From Branchiostoma floridae (lineage: Eukaryota; Chordata; Leptocardii; Amphioxiformes; Branchiostomatidae), in assembly GCF_000003815.2 (NCBI RefSeq), contig NW_023365734.1, forward strand, positions 235,647-299,646: a DNA stretch of 64,000 bases, written 5' to 3'. The translations under genes and the position numbers were made by a program. Under the pieces are notes generated by a model. The model saw only the letters and a program-made list of their open reading frames with translations, was not told the DNA's origin and ran no database searches. Positions 1 to 9,633 of this stretch are shown here, in pieces (position 1 is the first letter of the stretch; each line of letters starts with the position of its first letter).

Positions 1-261
1 GGTCAAATTGTCTGATCACACTTCACCCTTCTTTTTCTCGCCACTTACCTTCTAATTTGCATAAAACGAATGCCTGGAAAGTAATGACTCCAATGATTTG
101 TAATTTGGAGGATATTGATAAAAGGCTTCATACTATAAAGTTGTGCCTCAAAATTTGAGTTGTGCTTATCATTTCTGGGTTAGGCCGAGAACATATTGAT
201 CACCCCTCGTATACTTTCTATCCTGTTACCGCAAGGGAGACTGTCGATATCTATTTTACAG

Positions 262-360
262 GAAAAGACTCCCATTTCCTTGGCAGCCTTGAAAGGCCAC
301 CAAGAAACTGTATCAGCTTTACTGACAGCTCGTGCAGATGTGAACGCACAGGCAGAATCG
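262..360 (+). CDS. Gene X copy 1, last intact ankyrin exon
   Basis: Exon of 99 nt (33 codons), phase 0, between ...TTTTACAG and GTAGGT. It starts [20 protein letters not shown] and ends with residues AQAES. One ankyrin repeat; the canonical helix-turn-helix residues TP.S..A...GH..TV..LL are present. The upstream intron (Ctgttaccgcaa...tattttacag type) matches those before the exons at 29,393, 32,079 and 36,436. Earlier repeats of this copy must lie left of the window. Confidence 0.9.
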
Positions 361-2276
361 GTAGGTAAATAAATGATCTGGTGCATGAATTAGTTAAAAC
401 CAGTATAGAGCTTTGGACATGTCTATTCCACCGATGAAGAAATAGTTTCTTTAGACTAACTCATTTGAATGAATAAAAAATAAGTTAATTCACTACAATA
501 CGGATATGTCCGCTAGAAGGGGACTGACTAATTAGAACGCCAAAACGCCATTGTCTATAGTGCGCACGCGCGAACCGAATGGCAAGTACATTAACAGGTG
601 GTCGTGCAGAATTAAGTCATTACTTTTTTTATACTGAATACTATCTGATGTGTTTAAAACAAATACTCACCTGTACCTATTAGCATAGACTGACCACCAT
701 GAATCGTCAGCTTTTCTGACGATACACCTGGCAGCTGCCATTAAAATATTATAAATATCATCTGTCTTGTTTCCATACTAAAGACCATTTAACGTACATC
801 CCTGAAAGGACGTCATAAAACGAAATCAGCTTTATGTGCAGACCTTTCGTTTTAACAATTGGTTTGATAAAGGTTTTATGTATTAAAATCTAGCGCATGA
901 TGTAGAAATGAATGCACAGCTCACATTGAAAATAAACTAAATACTTCTGTTTCACATTTGCTTTCTTCGTAACAGGAAAACACTTCCAACAACAAAACAT
1001 CTCAAAATGGCCAGCTTGAGCTGCAGGGAGAAACAAATACTAGCGTTAGGAATGAGGTAAGATTGTCCATTCAAATAAACGATAATTTACAGACCATGGC
1101 CTAATTATATCTAAGTGTATAAAGAAAAGCCCATTTGATAAAAATATAATCTTTAACTAAGTAGATTAAACTTTTACACGCAGTAGGTTAGCGTGTGACA
1201 CTTATGGTTAAAATGATCAGGCAAATGATTCATGAACTACTTATCTTGTAATTCTTAAGATTTCATGACGTTTCATTGCATTTTTATATGACCAAATCTG
1301 ATCATCTGTAGGTAGTTATTTTGGTTGTGTGCAAAAAAGAGCGATTTACCAACAATGTGATCAAACTATTCACCAGAGCATTATTTCAAGCAGAACAACA
1401 ATGTTATCAAATTCGGATGGCACAAATGCTGTGACAGCCTTCAGCTATAAATTTAGTTGTTTCTGATTATTGTTATAGGCCCGTGTTGATAGAATATTCA
1501 TATGATTAACATACAGAATGGATGATGTGTTTGTTTCGTATAATAGCAAGTGGCGGAGGATATGGCTTCACATACAGATGATGAGACCAGTGACGAGGAT
1601 TCACATAATGGAGGTGGGGAAGAAGAAGATACCAATATTGTGAGTTGTGGACCGATTTAGATGTCAGGTTCTTGAAAGTTTCTCCTTTTTTTTCGAAAAT
1701 AGAAGTCTTGAAATGATTGTGTGACTTACTTAGTCAATGAGCTTTCCATAAGTTTGAATGAACGTAGCGGTCTATTAGTTGTAAAAGCTCACTTAACTGT
1801 GACTGTGAAGAACTATCAACATTCACATTAACATATTTGTTCACATGCATATATTTCCAGAGAGCGTCCAGACAACAGAAGGAGTACGACCCGGTTCTTG
1901 TCCGGTTCTATGAAGAAAGAGGAATGACCGTAGCTAAGAAGAACTGCCCATTGATACAAGAAGCTGCAAAAGAGAGCCAAAAAACTGTAGCCCAAGTCAA
2001 GGTATCAGTTGCGAACATTATATAATCATTCTGTCTGACTGGAGTTGGTGATTCACTACAAATCACCCGGATAGAGGCCTGGCGAACCTGTCTCGTATCA
2101 GCCATATGGTGAGTGACGTGTTGGAACATTCACCCGGACGGGAGACGTGGCGCACCACCGTCTTGTACTCTGCCAAATAAGGGTATATCACCTCGTAAGG
2201 GGCGATATCACCCTACGCGAGGGGCCAGTCCTGGCCTATGCACATACATACATACATACATATTATACATTATACA

Positions 2277-2360
<84 letters not shown>

Positions 2361-5300
2361 CATGTGTGTATATTCCGGATGCTATTCGATTCCTTTTCTT
2401 GATCCAGAGATCTATAGTACTGCAGAATAGTAGTAATTTGGTGTGTAACGTCCTTTCAGAACTTCATCGGGAACTACCGTAAGAGTAAAGGCGGCAGCAA
2501 GCGGAGACCGCCGGCAGACGACATGGTGGTGAAGAAGAGGAGGATCACGGGATATCATGAGTACTACAGGCAACAGCTACCAAGGAAAAGAGGTGAGATG
2601 AAACAGTACTGTATGGTTTGAAACCTCAATCTCATATGATGTGACTTCTGTTGCTAACTTACCTTCACGTACCTTTCGTCCCTAGCGTACCATGTGACAA
2701 ATGAGCTATGTAGAAGTCAACATATCATTATGAATGCTGATTTATCGTAGGCTGTAAATTTCTATTACATTGCTCTATCCTTCTTTCCCAGCCTAACATG
2801 AGCCAGCTACAGTATTCAACATTTTCTAAATTATGATAGACTGTAAATTGTTTCGTTCATCATAACATTCCATAGGGCACCATTGCATAACCTAGAGTAT
2901 TTCTAAACCACCTTGTCCCTTTTTGCAGACATCCAAGGATTTTCCCTTGCCGGTGCCAATAAGGAAATCGGTGAAAGCTGGAAGAACCTGACTGAGGAGG
3001 AAAAGGACCACTACAATAAAGCGGCGGAGGAGAGAAGGGGAAGAGTGACAAAAGTACAAACCTGGACAGAAGTGTCCAAAAAGCTGAAACAGCTCCAAAA
3101 ACTGGTTTGTTTTCTTTTTCTTTTGATTAAAGGTGGATATTTTTCATTGTCGGTTCATTATCTTCGCCAGCGAAGATTATAAGATTGCTTACTTGGGTCT
3201 GTATGTAGGTCAACAGCATATAAGTCGAGAAATTGTGGATGGAACTTTTTGATTTTTTGTAGGTGTGTAGCGGTTGTCGAAAGGCATGCCTAGTTTGAAA
3301 ATGGTTTACCTGGCGTTTTCCTACGGTACAGCAGCGACCTTTGTATTTTTTCGAGGTTTGTTTCGAGAAGCATAACTCAAAATGCAGCTGGGCGATTTCT
3401 ACGATATTTGGCAGGTGTGTAGCGGTTGTGTAAAGGATTGTCATGTGCGAGAATGGTTTAGCTAGCTTTTACCTATGGTGCTGTAGCTGGCTTTGTATGT
3501 AATTGCGTTTGTCTGTTAACACGATAACTCGAGATGTTCTACATGGATGCTAATGATATTTTGTTGATAGGTAGGGGACACAGAAAGGAAGGTCAAGTTC
3601 GATAATGGGCCTCCTAGCGACTTGTTTTGGTACTGCAAGTGAGCGTCAAAGCTTGCGCCTTAATTTTCCAGAAGTGCCATGTTCATGATTTTCAAGTGGT
3701 GGATAGCTGTTGGGACTAGGAGTGAATGGTGTAATTTTGGGCCCCCTAGCAGCTTGTTTGGAACTGCAGTGGGTCTTATAGTTTGTAACTTTTAAAAAGG
3801 ATAACTGCAGAGGGGATTGATGGATATTCTTTGCTTTTGGTAGGTAGGTACTTAGGGTGATTATCAACATAATGAGATGCTAATTATGTAAATTGCGATC
3901 TACTTAATATAATTACTTTGGGATTCTTATCATGGAGAGAACCACATCCCTTACAAAAGTGGTGTGCAGTGCAACATGACACTGGCACCATTGTCACCCT
4001 AGTCCAGCACTAATGTGTGGACCATTAATCTTCATTTATCATTCAAGCCCTTCAGACAGAAGCAGAAGCCTGATCTCCTTTCCCTGACAAGGGCCAGTCA
4101 CACCAAATTAACCCCCTGCCCTCTGTCTCCGGGTCTTAGCACAGACAAATCAAAGGTGGAGCAGAACTAATCGTCATGCCATGGCAGGGTGTTACACGCC
4201 CGCCCGTTTGAGGCATAAGACATGGTCACGTAAAAAAAGATTAAAACATCGCGGTGGGCCAAATCAGGCTGTCAAAGGTGCCAACGTAATCCTCATGAGT
4301 TGTTCGATCGCATACAGTACGCTTAATGATTCAAATACTATTTCGGGATGAGATTTGAAGAGTCAAAGTTGGCCTTCAAACTGGCTCTTTTTGCCTGATT
4401 TTGGCCTCGATTTCACACTGCATGGGGGTTTCCGTGCAACCGATTACGACAATATCATATACTTCCGGGTTGTACGAGTGCGGTCATAGAACGCGGGTGG
4501 TATCGTATCTTGTCTCGGTTTGTGCTAGGCTGTAGAGGAGGATCTAAGTAAGGCTTATGAATATACTAATACTTGGAGATTAGCAATTACTATGCCTGTC
4601 AATCAGCTATTTTGTCTTTGCGGGGCTATGAATGGGGGGATCTGAGTAGCCTGACGTGATAGCCAGGCCAGGTAGACTGTGTAAAATACCTCTGACTTAA
4701 CTCGCGATTGCAAAACTTTACTTACTATTTTCATGAGATGGACACAAACATTCACCAAGGCGGGGCCGTAACAATCCTTACGTATGACCCTTAGGTAACC
4801 CTTAGATGACCTATTATCTAATATATAGGCCAGTCACTGAAAGTTTGTTTATTATTTCTTTTTTTACGAAAAGACTGCAATGTACATTTTGTAGAGTGAA
4901 ATCTTATATAAAACTAAAGACCTAGCCTAACCTAGCCTAACTAAAGACCTTACATCCAGCTTTGCTATATCAACATCTCGTATTAAGCTGTATTTGGTGC
5001 TTATCCGGCCCATTATAGCCATAATTACATACATTAATCATTAAAAAAACAACGACCTTCGATAAAGAATGTTTATTTGGCGAAGATGTGTGTTCGAGGA
5101 ACTCTAGTTTTAATTCAAATCGACGGGTTAATACGAGCTTCCAAAGACCTTATAGATGAAATGATAATCTATTTGTTATCCTCCATAAAACCATGCATAT
5201 ATATGATAATGTATACTTCGTATTTTTAATCATTTGAAACTACTACATCTCATAGATGTATCCATATAAACATGTTGATTTCTATGCCCTCCCACAACAA

Positions 5301-8300
5301 TGATTATAAGGTAGTCGAAAACATCACATTTTATGTTCAACTTCTGTATATAATGATTATAACCATTTCAGTAACATATTTCAATCGAATGTTGTCTTAC
5401 GTATACCTATGTCAATATCAGTCAGAGGAGCTCGAGGATCTTGGCGTGGAGACTTTGGGTGTTTCTCTCTACAAGGGAGAGATGCGCACCTTCGGTTCCA
5501 AGATCGGCAAGGACCTGGCTACGGACGAGGAAGTCGGGGGCTTCATTGAAAATCAGCTGAAAGCAGCAGAACTTAAGCGGAAAGCAGAACAATGTAAGGA
5601 GAGAACTTTGTACAACAGCCAATGTGGAGAAAATACAAGATACATTTGAGGTGAACTACCGACCCCAGGGGTAACCCTTTGTAATGGCCGTTTGTTAGTT
5701 GGTCAAACATAGCTGCTATGTCTCTCACAATTGAATCGGTAAGGAAGATATACATACGAAAATGAACACAAACACACACGCGCGCACACACACACTAGGA
5801 TATAAATCTATATCTATCTACGAATGATGCCTTTCACGTGGATTTCTTTTGTTGTTCGTAAATCATTTGTCAATACTTTTTTCCAGTTTTTCATCTCCAC
5901 CATTCATTTAGCAGCTGAATACAAGTATCATAATTCCCAAATTGATGATTTTACAGGGCAATGACCCCTAATTGACGGCTGCGCAGAAGGTCCCCGGTGA
6001 GTCCCCACAGGATTGATTTTTAAAAGTATCAGAAGATGTGTTTTTCTTTGGAAATGTTGGCATCTTGGAGCTGTATTCTACAGGTAAGGGTTGTAGGTTT
6101 TTTATTATGTCGAAAAAAACAGACTTTTAAGCCTGTTTTGGGTGCCTGGAACACTAGAAAGAAGTTTGTTATGTAGCTGTCATTGTAGTGCCAGATGGGG
6201 TCAAAGGTCACCGAGTTGCGTTTGGATGCAAATCACCGGTCAGAAAGTTCCGAAAAGTTGAGAATGGACATTTTAGAAGCCGGGCTACCCTCTCAATGTT
6301 AGTTTTTTGAGAACGAAACGTCAGGTAGGTGACTTTTGACAGCTTCTATTTGCCATTAAATGCATTATAAGGATAGGGAAGACATGATTGGTGGTCACTG
6401 CTCTGCCATGTTCGGCAGGGTAGTCAAGTTCAAAATTAGCAGGTGTCAAGACACTTCAAGTGATGCGGGAAGGGTTGTCAAGCATTGTCACAAGTTTTAA
6501 AGACTTCACGGAGACCCTACTCCAAGGATTGGTCCCCAGGGAGCACAGGTGTCAGGAGGGATGTGGTAAGGTTTGTGGCTTTGGTTAGACTTCATATTGT
6601 TTAGCAAAAAGTGGCACAAACAGGGGAAAATGGTAAAATCTGCTCACCCTGTCATAAGGGGACTACTCTCCATCAGTTTAGACACCAAAATTTGTATCTA
6701 AATGCTGTTAGACCACACTTTGGAGCAGATGATGAGAGTGCATAGAATGAGGGGGGGGGGGGGGGTAGGTGTGTCCTTTGGGGCTTATATATCATTGGGG
6801 GCCAATATGTTCCCAAAAATTGGTTATATGGGCAAAAGAAAGGCTTTACCTGACTCAACTGACTGAAATTTCTTGAGAAATTCTGCCATATTAGTGGTTT
6901 TGGGCCTGATTTCTTACTTTCTGTACCTTTTATTGATAATGTAATATGCACTCTCATAAAATGCTTCAAAGTCTAACCTGGCAGCTTTTCAATACAACTT
7001 TAGGTGTGTAAATGGTGGGAGAATACTTTCCTTATGCTAGAAAGATCAGCTTTTAACTTTTTCTTCAGTTTGTGTCATTAACGGTTAATGCTATGGAGCC
7101 TATCAAATGCCTCAAACCACTGCCAAAGCCTTGAGGAAAGTCCTCTGACACCTGCCATGAGATCCATTCCCCTGGGAGCATTCTTGGTCAGAAAGCTTTG
7201 AAACTTGGGATAATGTTTGAAAACTCTTACTCGCATCATGCGAAATGATTGAAACTTGTCAATTCTCAAGTTCGGGCCCCTACAAGGGCAATGACCCCTA
7301 ATTGACGGCTGCGCAGAAGGTCCCCGGTGAGTCCCCACAGGATTGATTTTTAAAAGTATCAGAAGATGTGTTTTTCTTTGGAAATGTTGGCATCTTGGAG
7401 CTGTATTCTACAGGTAAGGGTTGTAGGTTTTTTATTATGTCGAAAAAAACAGACTTTTAAGCCTGTTTTGGGTGCCTGGAACACTAGAAAGAAGTTTGTT
7501 ATGTAGCTGTCATTGTAGTGCCAGATGGGGTCAAAGGTCACCGAGTTGCGTTTGGATGCAAATCACCGGTCAGAAAGTTCCGAAAAGTTGAGAATGGACA
7601 TTTTAGAAGCCGGGCTACCCTCTCAATGTTAGTTTTTTGAGAACGAAACGTCAGGTAGGTGACTTTTGACAGCTTCTATTTGCCATTAAATGCATTATAA
7701 GGATAGGGAAGACATGATTGGTGGTCACTGCTCTACAGGCTTGAACAGAAGCAAACGCAAGAAAAACACCGACAGGGCGACCACAAACGATAGTCAATCT
7801 GTATCCAGGACATCCAGGAACAGCACCAATTCAACTAAAAAGAAGAAGGCAAAAAGTAAAGGAGCACGGAATAACCAACGACAGCATTCCGTACCTACTG
7901 TCACTTCGCCATCAACGTCTGCCACACATGGTTGGTACTTTGTTTGCAAGAAAACGATCCTTTTCAAAAAGATGAGGGCGGCAAAAACAGCTCAGGCTTA
8001 GGCAGGGTTTACATTCACTCGAATTATGAGTCCAAATATCTACAATTTATAAGTTTAAAAATTCCTAACTACAATTCCTACACCGATCGCCATCACAGTA
8101 GTCAATGGTTTTGAACTGTAGAAGCCATTAGATGATATGTACGTAGGATTCAGTAGTGAATAAGTAGTAATTAAGAAGTAATGAGATTCCCGGCTGACGG
8201 TTCTGTATCTGTATCTATATAGCCGGTATAACCGCCGTTCGGCGTAACACACCAGCTTCGCAGGCACGCAGTGCAGCAGCAGCTGGTTATATTACACTGA

Positions 8301-9548
8301 ACGATCCAATTACACTGAACGATCCGGGATAGCACAGAGTTAATTATTGTCCGATCCGGTTTTACATAGGAATAGGTTAACACGATATTGGCATACAATT
8401 ACGCAGGTCGACGAGATGCAGTAACTGTTATATTTTGGTACCCAGCACAGACAGAGTTACGGATTGTTAATGCCAATTTTCCATTTCAGTAGAAACAACA
8501 GTCACCACAGGGCCACACAGAACTACGCAGAATTCTGCACAACGAAACCCTAGCACTTCCCTTCCAAAACCATCAGCTCAAGGTGGGTACTTCATTTGCA
8601 AATCTGTTAGGTTTTGGCGGCTCTGAAGTCAGTATTTAAGCACATAGTTAATTAGTCTCAGTCTCAGATAAGTAGTGAAGAACTAAAATCATAGCTGTGT
8701 GAAGTGACCATTCCGTGGCAAGGTCGCTCCCCTGCATACAGCATTACATTGAGATGTTCAGCTAGTAAAATATGTTTGTTTCAACAGGAGGCCTTCTACT
8801 CAGAACAACGTCTACCCCTGTGCCACTCAACACAGAGTCCCCTGTACACGGGGTGCTGCAAACTGTAGAAGCAGCCCAGACAACTCAGCTGTTGCCTCGA
8901 GGTCTTCCAAACATGACAGCATCAACTCCTACGCACCTAAACATAGGGAGTCTTGAACGTCTGCCACTACCAGCCCCTCCAACCCCACCTGGCATTCGCC
9001 ACGTGCATCCAGGCATGGTCATTCCCGTTGGACTTCCAGACAGGACAACAACAACACCGACGCTACCTATTGCAGCGCCAACATCTTTAACGCGAGGTTG
9101 GTACATGTTGGTTTAGCCCGTACTTATCTGTGTCAGTAGCTCTATGGCTCTTTGATGAACACCCTTTTGTTTGATCTAGCAAATATCAAACTAGATCAAA
9201 GTACAAAATAACACTTTACACTGATCAAAAATGGAAAAAAAATTGTTAAGTCTTTTTTCAATGCCAGGGTTTCTCAAAGCGAACTAGCGTTCGTCAATTG
9301 TGATTTTTAAGTCAGTTCTTGTGAATCAAATAAACCAACACACCAACGAAAGCTCACCCCATATTGCTTTGACAGGAACAACAACTCTTACAACAGGCGG
9401 ACTTCCATATACAGCACCACAGATCCCAACGGCACCGAGGTTAGGGACTCCGGTACCACGGCAAGCGACTCCGACGGATCGTCAGGCACCTACTAACGAA
9501 CAGTTTCCTTTCAGTCCGTTGGTATTTCCAATGCCCTATCATCGATAG
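262..9548 (+). CDS. Gene X copy 1 (3' part): ankyrin / homeodomain-like / HMG-box-like protein
   Basis: Spliced gene entering from the left edge. Exons seen: 262-360, 976-1056, 1547-1639, 1861-2001, 2460-2592, 2929-3104, 5422-5593, 7739-7930, 8490-8582, 8788-9096 and 9376-9548 (TAG stop). All junctions are GT-AG with matching phases. The ten exons after the ankyrin exon sum to 1,563 nt, coding 520 residues plus stop. Order: last ankyrin repeat, acidic linker, homeodomain-like segment, basic segment, HMG-box-like segment, a conserved segment of unknown role, basic/Ser-Thr segment, Pro/Thr-rich tail. A nuclear DNA-binding role is inferred from the two DNA-binding-like folds. The tail is fully open here, unlike in the copy ending at 55,128. 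I do not recognise a named family for the whole protein. Confidence 0.8.
361..975 (+). pseudogene. Intron with two degenerate ankyrin exon relics
   Basis: Between the last ankyrin exon and the linker exon there are two decayed ankyrin-like stretches, about 660-735 (actcacctg...cagctttt ctgac) and 785-850 (cctgaaaggacgtc...tcagctttatgtgcag). They lack intact frames and good splice sites. The same two relics are present at the equivalent place in the second copy (about 50,380-50,450 and 50,510-50,580), so they decayed before the gene was duplicated. Confidence 0.55.
976..1056 (+). CDS. Gene X copy 1, polar linker exon
   Basis: 81-nt phase-0 exon between AACAG and GTAAGA. It encodes a 27-residue Asn/Gln/Thr/Ser-rich linker starting [17 protein letters not shown] and ending SVRNE. 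The paralogous exon at 50,703-50,783 differs by one residue (GET versus GRT). It joins the ankyrin array to the acidic exon. Confidence 0.82.
1547..1639 (+). CDS. Gene X copy 1, acidic exon
   Basis: 93-nt phase-0 exon between ATAATAG and GTGAGT. It encodes 31 residues rich in Asp and Glu ([20 protein letters not shown], then an E/D cluster). Such acidic stretches are common in nuclear regulators, either as activation segments or histone/partner contacts; the role here is inference. The copy at 51,239-51,331 is nearly identical. Confidence 0.8.
1861..2001 (+). CDS. Gene X copy 1, homeodomain-like exon
   Basis: 141-nt phase-0 exon between ATTTCCAG and GTATCA. 47 residues starting [20 protein letters not shown] and ending AQVK. 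With the first residues of the next exon ([11 protein letters not shown]) it resembles helices 1-3 of a divergent homeodomain: Phe in helix 1, a spaced leucine/isoleucine core, and a recognition-helix-like string in which VKxWFQNRR is replaced by VKNFIGNYR. The Asn and second Arg equivalents (N51, R53) are kept; Trp48 is Phe. The peptide is identical in copy 2 (51,552-51,692), suggesting constraint. Domain assignment is by pattern only. Confidence 0.75.
2281..2358. repeat. (TG)n microsatellite
   Basis: About 78 bp of uninterrupted TG in the intron just upstream of the 2,460 exon. The second gene copy has a shorter tract at the equivalent place (51,970-52,024). Confidence 0.95.
2460..2592 (+). 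CDS. Gene X copy 1, recognition helix plus basic (NLS-like) exon
   Basis: 133-nt exon, phase 0 in and phase 1 out, between CTTTCAG and GTGAGA. It starts [20 protein letters not shown], completing the homeodomain-like third helix, then carries a basic run ([14 protein letters not shown]) that could act as a nuclear localisation signal. Its C-terminal residues [10 protein letters not shown] look like the start of helix 1 of the HMG-box-like segment encoded by the next exon. Confidence 0.78.
2929..3104 (+). CDS. Gene X copy 1, HMG-box-like exon
   Basis: 176-nt exon, phase 1 in and phase 0 out, between TTTGCAG and GTTTGT. Central residues [20 protein letters not shown] match the HMG-box signature (E-I-x-x-x-W-K-x-L-[ST]-x-E-E-K-x-x-Y) followed by KAAEERR; the end ([10 protein letters not shown]) is helical and Leu/Lys-rich. 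HMG boxes bend or bind DNA. The equivalent exon at 52,600-52,775 has the more canonical [14 protein letters not shown]. Confidence 0.82.
3105..5421. repeat. Expanded 2.3-kb intron with ~150-bp degenerate tandem repeats
   Basis: The corresponding intron in copy 2 is only 300 bp (52,776-53,075). Here, 3,170-3,870 contains about four degenerate units of ~150 bp; the string ggtgtgtagcggttgt recurs at about 3,261 and 3,412, followed by weaker units with 'ataactcgagatg' and 'ataactgcagagg'. Related units occur at 34,200-34,600. No exon was found in the rest of the intron (3,900-5,420), which is unplaced and AT-rich. Confidence 0.6.
5422..5593 (+). CDS. Gene X copy 1, conserved domain of unknown role
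   Basis: 172-nt exon, phase 0 in and phase 1 out. It starts [20 protein letters not shown] and continues with [31 protein letters not shown]. Not recognised as a named domain. Predicted to be helical at its C-terminal end ([15 protein letters not shown]), possibly a coiled coil. Strong conservation with 53,076-53,247, mostly conservative changes. Confidence 0.78.
5957..7733. mobile_element. Non-autonomous LTR-like element inserted at a splice acceptor
   Basis: Two direct repeats of 447 bp that look identical (5,957-6,403 and 7,287-7,733, starting ggcaatgacccc) flank an 883-bp internal region with no coding capacity and a 15-G run (6,751-6,765). The whole is bracketed by TACAG (5,952-5,956 and 7,734-7,738), a 5-bp target duplication. 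Copy 2 has the uninterrupted site at 53,596-53,600. Repeat ends are not the usual TG...CA, so a TRIM-like element is likely but another class is possible. Apparent identity of the repeats points to recent insertion. Confidence 0.65.
7739..7930 (+). CDS. Gene X copy 1, basic Ser/Thr-rich exon
   Basis: 192-nt exon, phase 1 in and out. Encodes a Lys/Arg/Asn/Ser/Thr-rich, probably disordered segment (LNRSKRKKNTDRATTNDSQS ... TKKKKAKSKGARNNQRQ), consistent with nucleic-acid contact or nuclear localisation. Its acceptor TACAG is the right-hand target duplication of the LTR-like element. Confidence 0.8.
8490..8582 (+). CDS. Gene X copy 1, Thr/Pro-rich tail exon 1
   Basis: 93-nt exon, phase 1 in and out, between ATTTCAG and GTGGGT. 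Starts VETTVTTGPHRTTQNSAQRN and ends with residues PKPSAQ. Low-complexity tail. In copy 2 the homologous exon (54,166-54,255) has an in-frame TAA. Confidence 0.78.
8788..9096 (+). CDS. Gene X copy 1, Thr/Pro-rich tail exon 2
   Basis: 309-nt exon, phase 1 in and out. Encodes a Pro/Thr/Leu-rich tail with two related halves: GLPNMTASTPTHLNIGSLE and GLPDRTTTTPTLPIAAPTS, indicating internal duplication. The motif GLP.(R/M)T.(S/T)TP also appears in the last exon (GGLPYTAPQIP). No catalytic or folded domain recognised. Confidence 0.78.
9376..9548 (+). CDS. Gene X copy 1, terminal exon
   Basis: 173-nt coding exon, phase 1 in, ending at TAG (9,546-9,548). Residues include [20 protein letters not shown] and a C-terminus FPMPYHR. 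The exon is intact in both copies, and the very C-terminus (PYHR) is invariant. Confidence 0.82.
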
Positions 9549-9633
9549 ATACAGGCAGATAGCTTAGCGAAGGGCAAGTAGACTTGTTCTGTCAACTCTT
9601 TAAATTTCCCAGAAATACATGACATTGTACATA

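Noticed and set aside
2113-2482. Open frames of 105 and 111 codons over the (TG)n tract, and the similar ones at 51,840-52,153
   Set aside because: They are made of (CV)n translated from the microsatellite inside an intron.
6029-6211. 60-codon - strand frame repeated identically at 7,359-7,541
   Set aside because: It is the same non-coding direct repeat of the LTR-like element read twice; no similarity to a protein was recognised.
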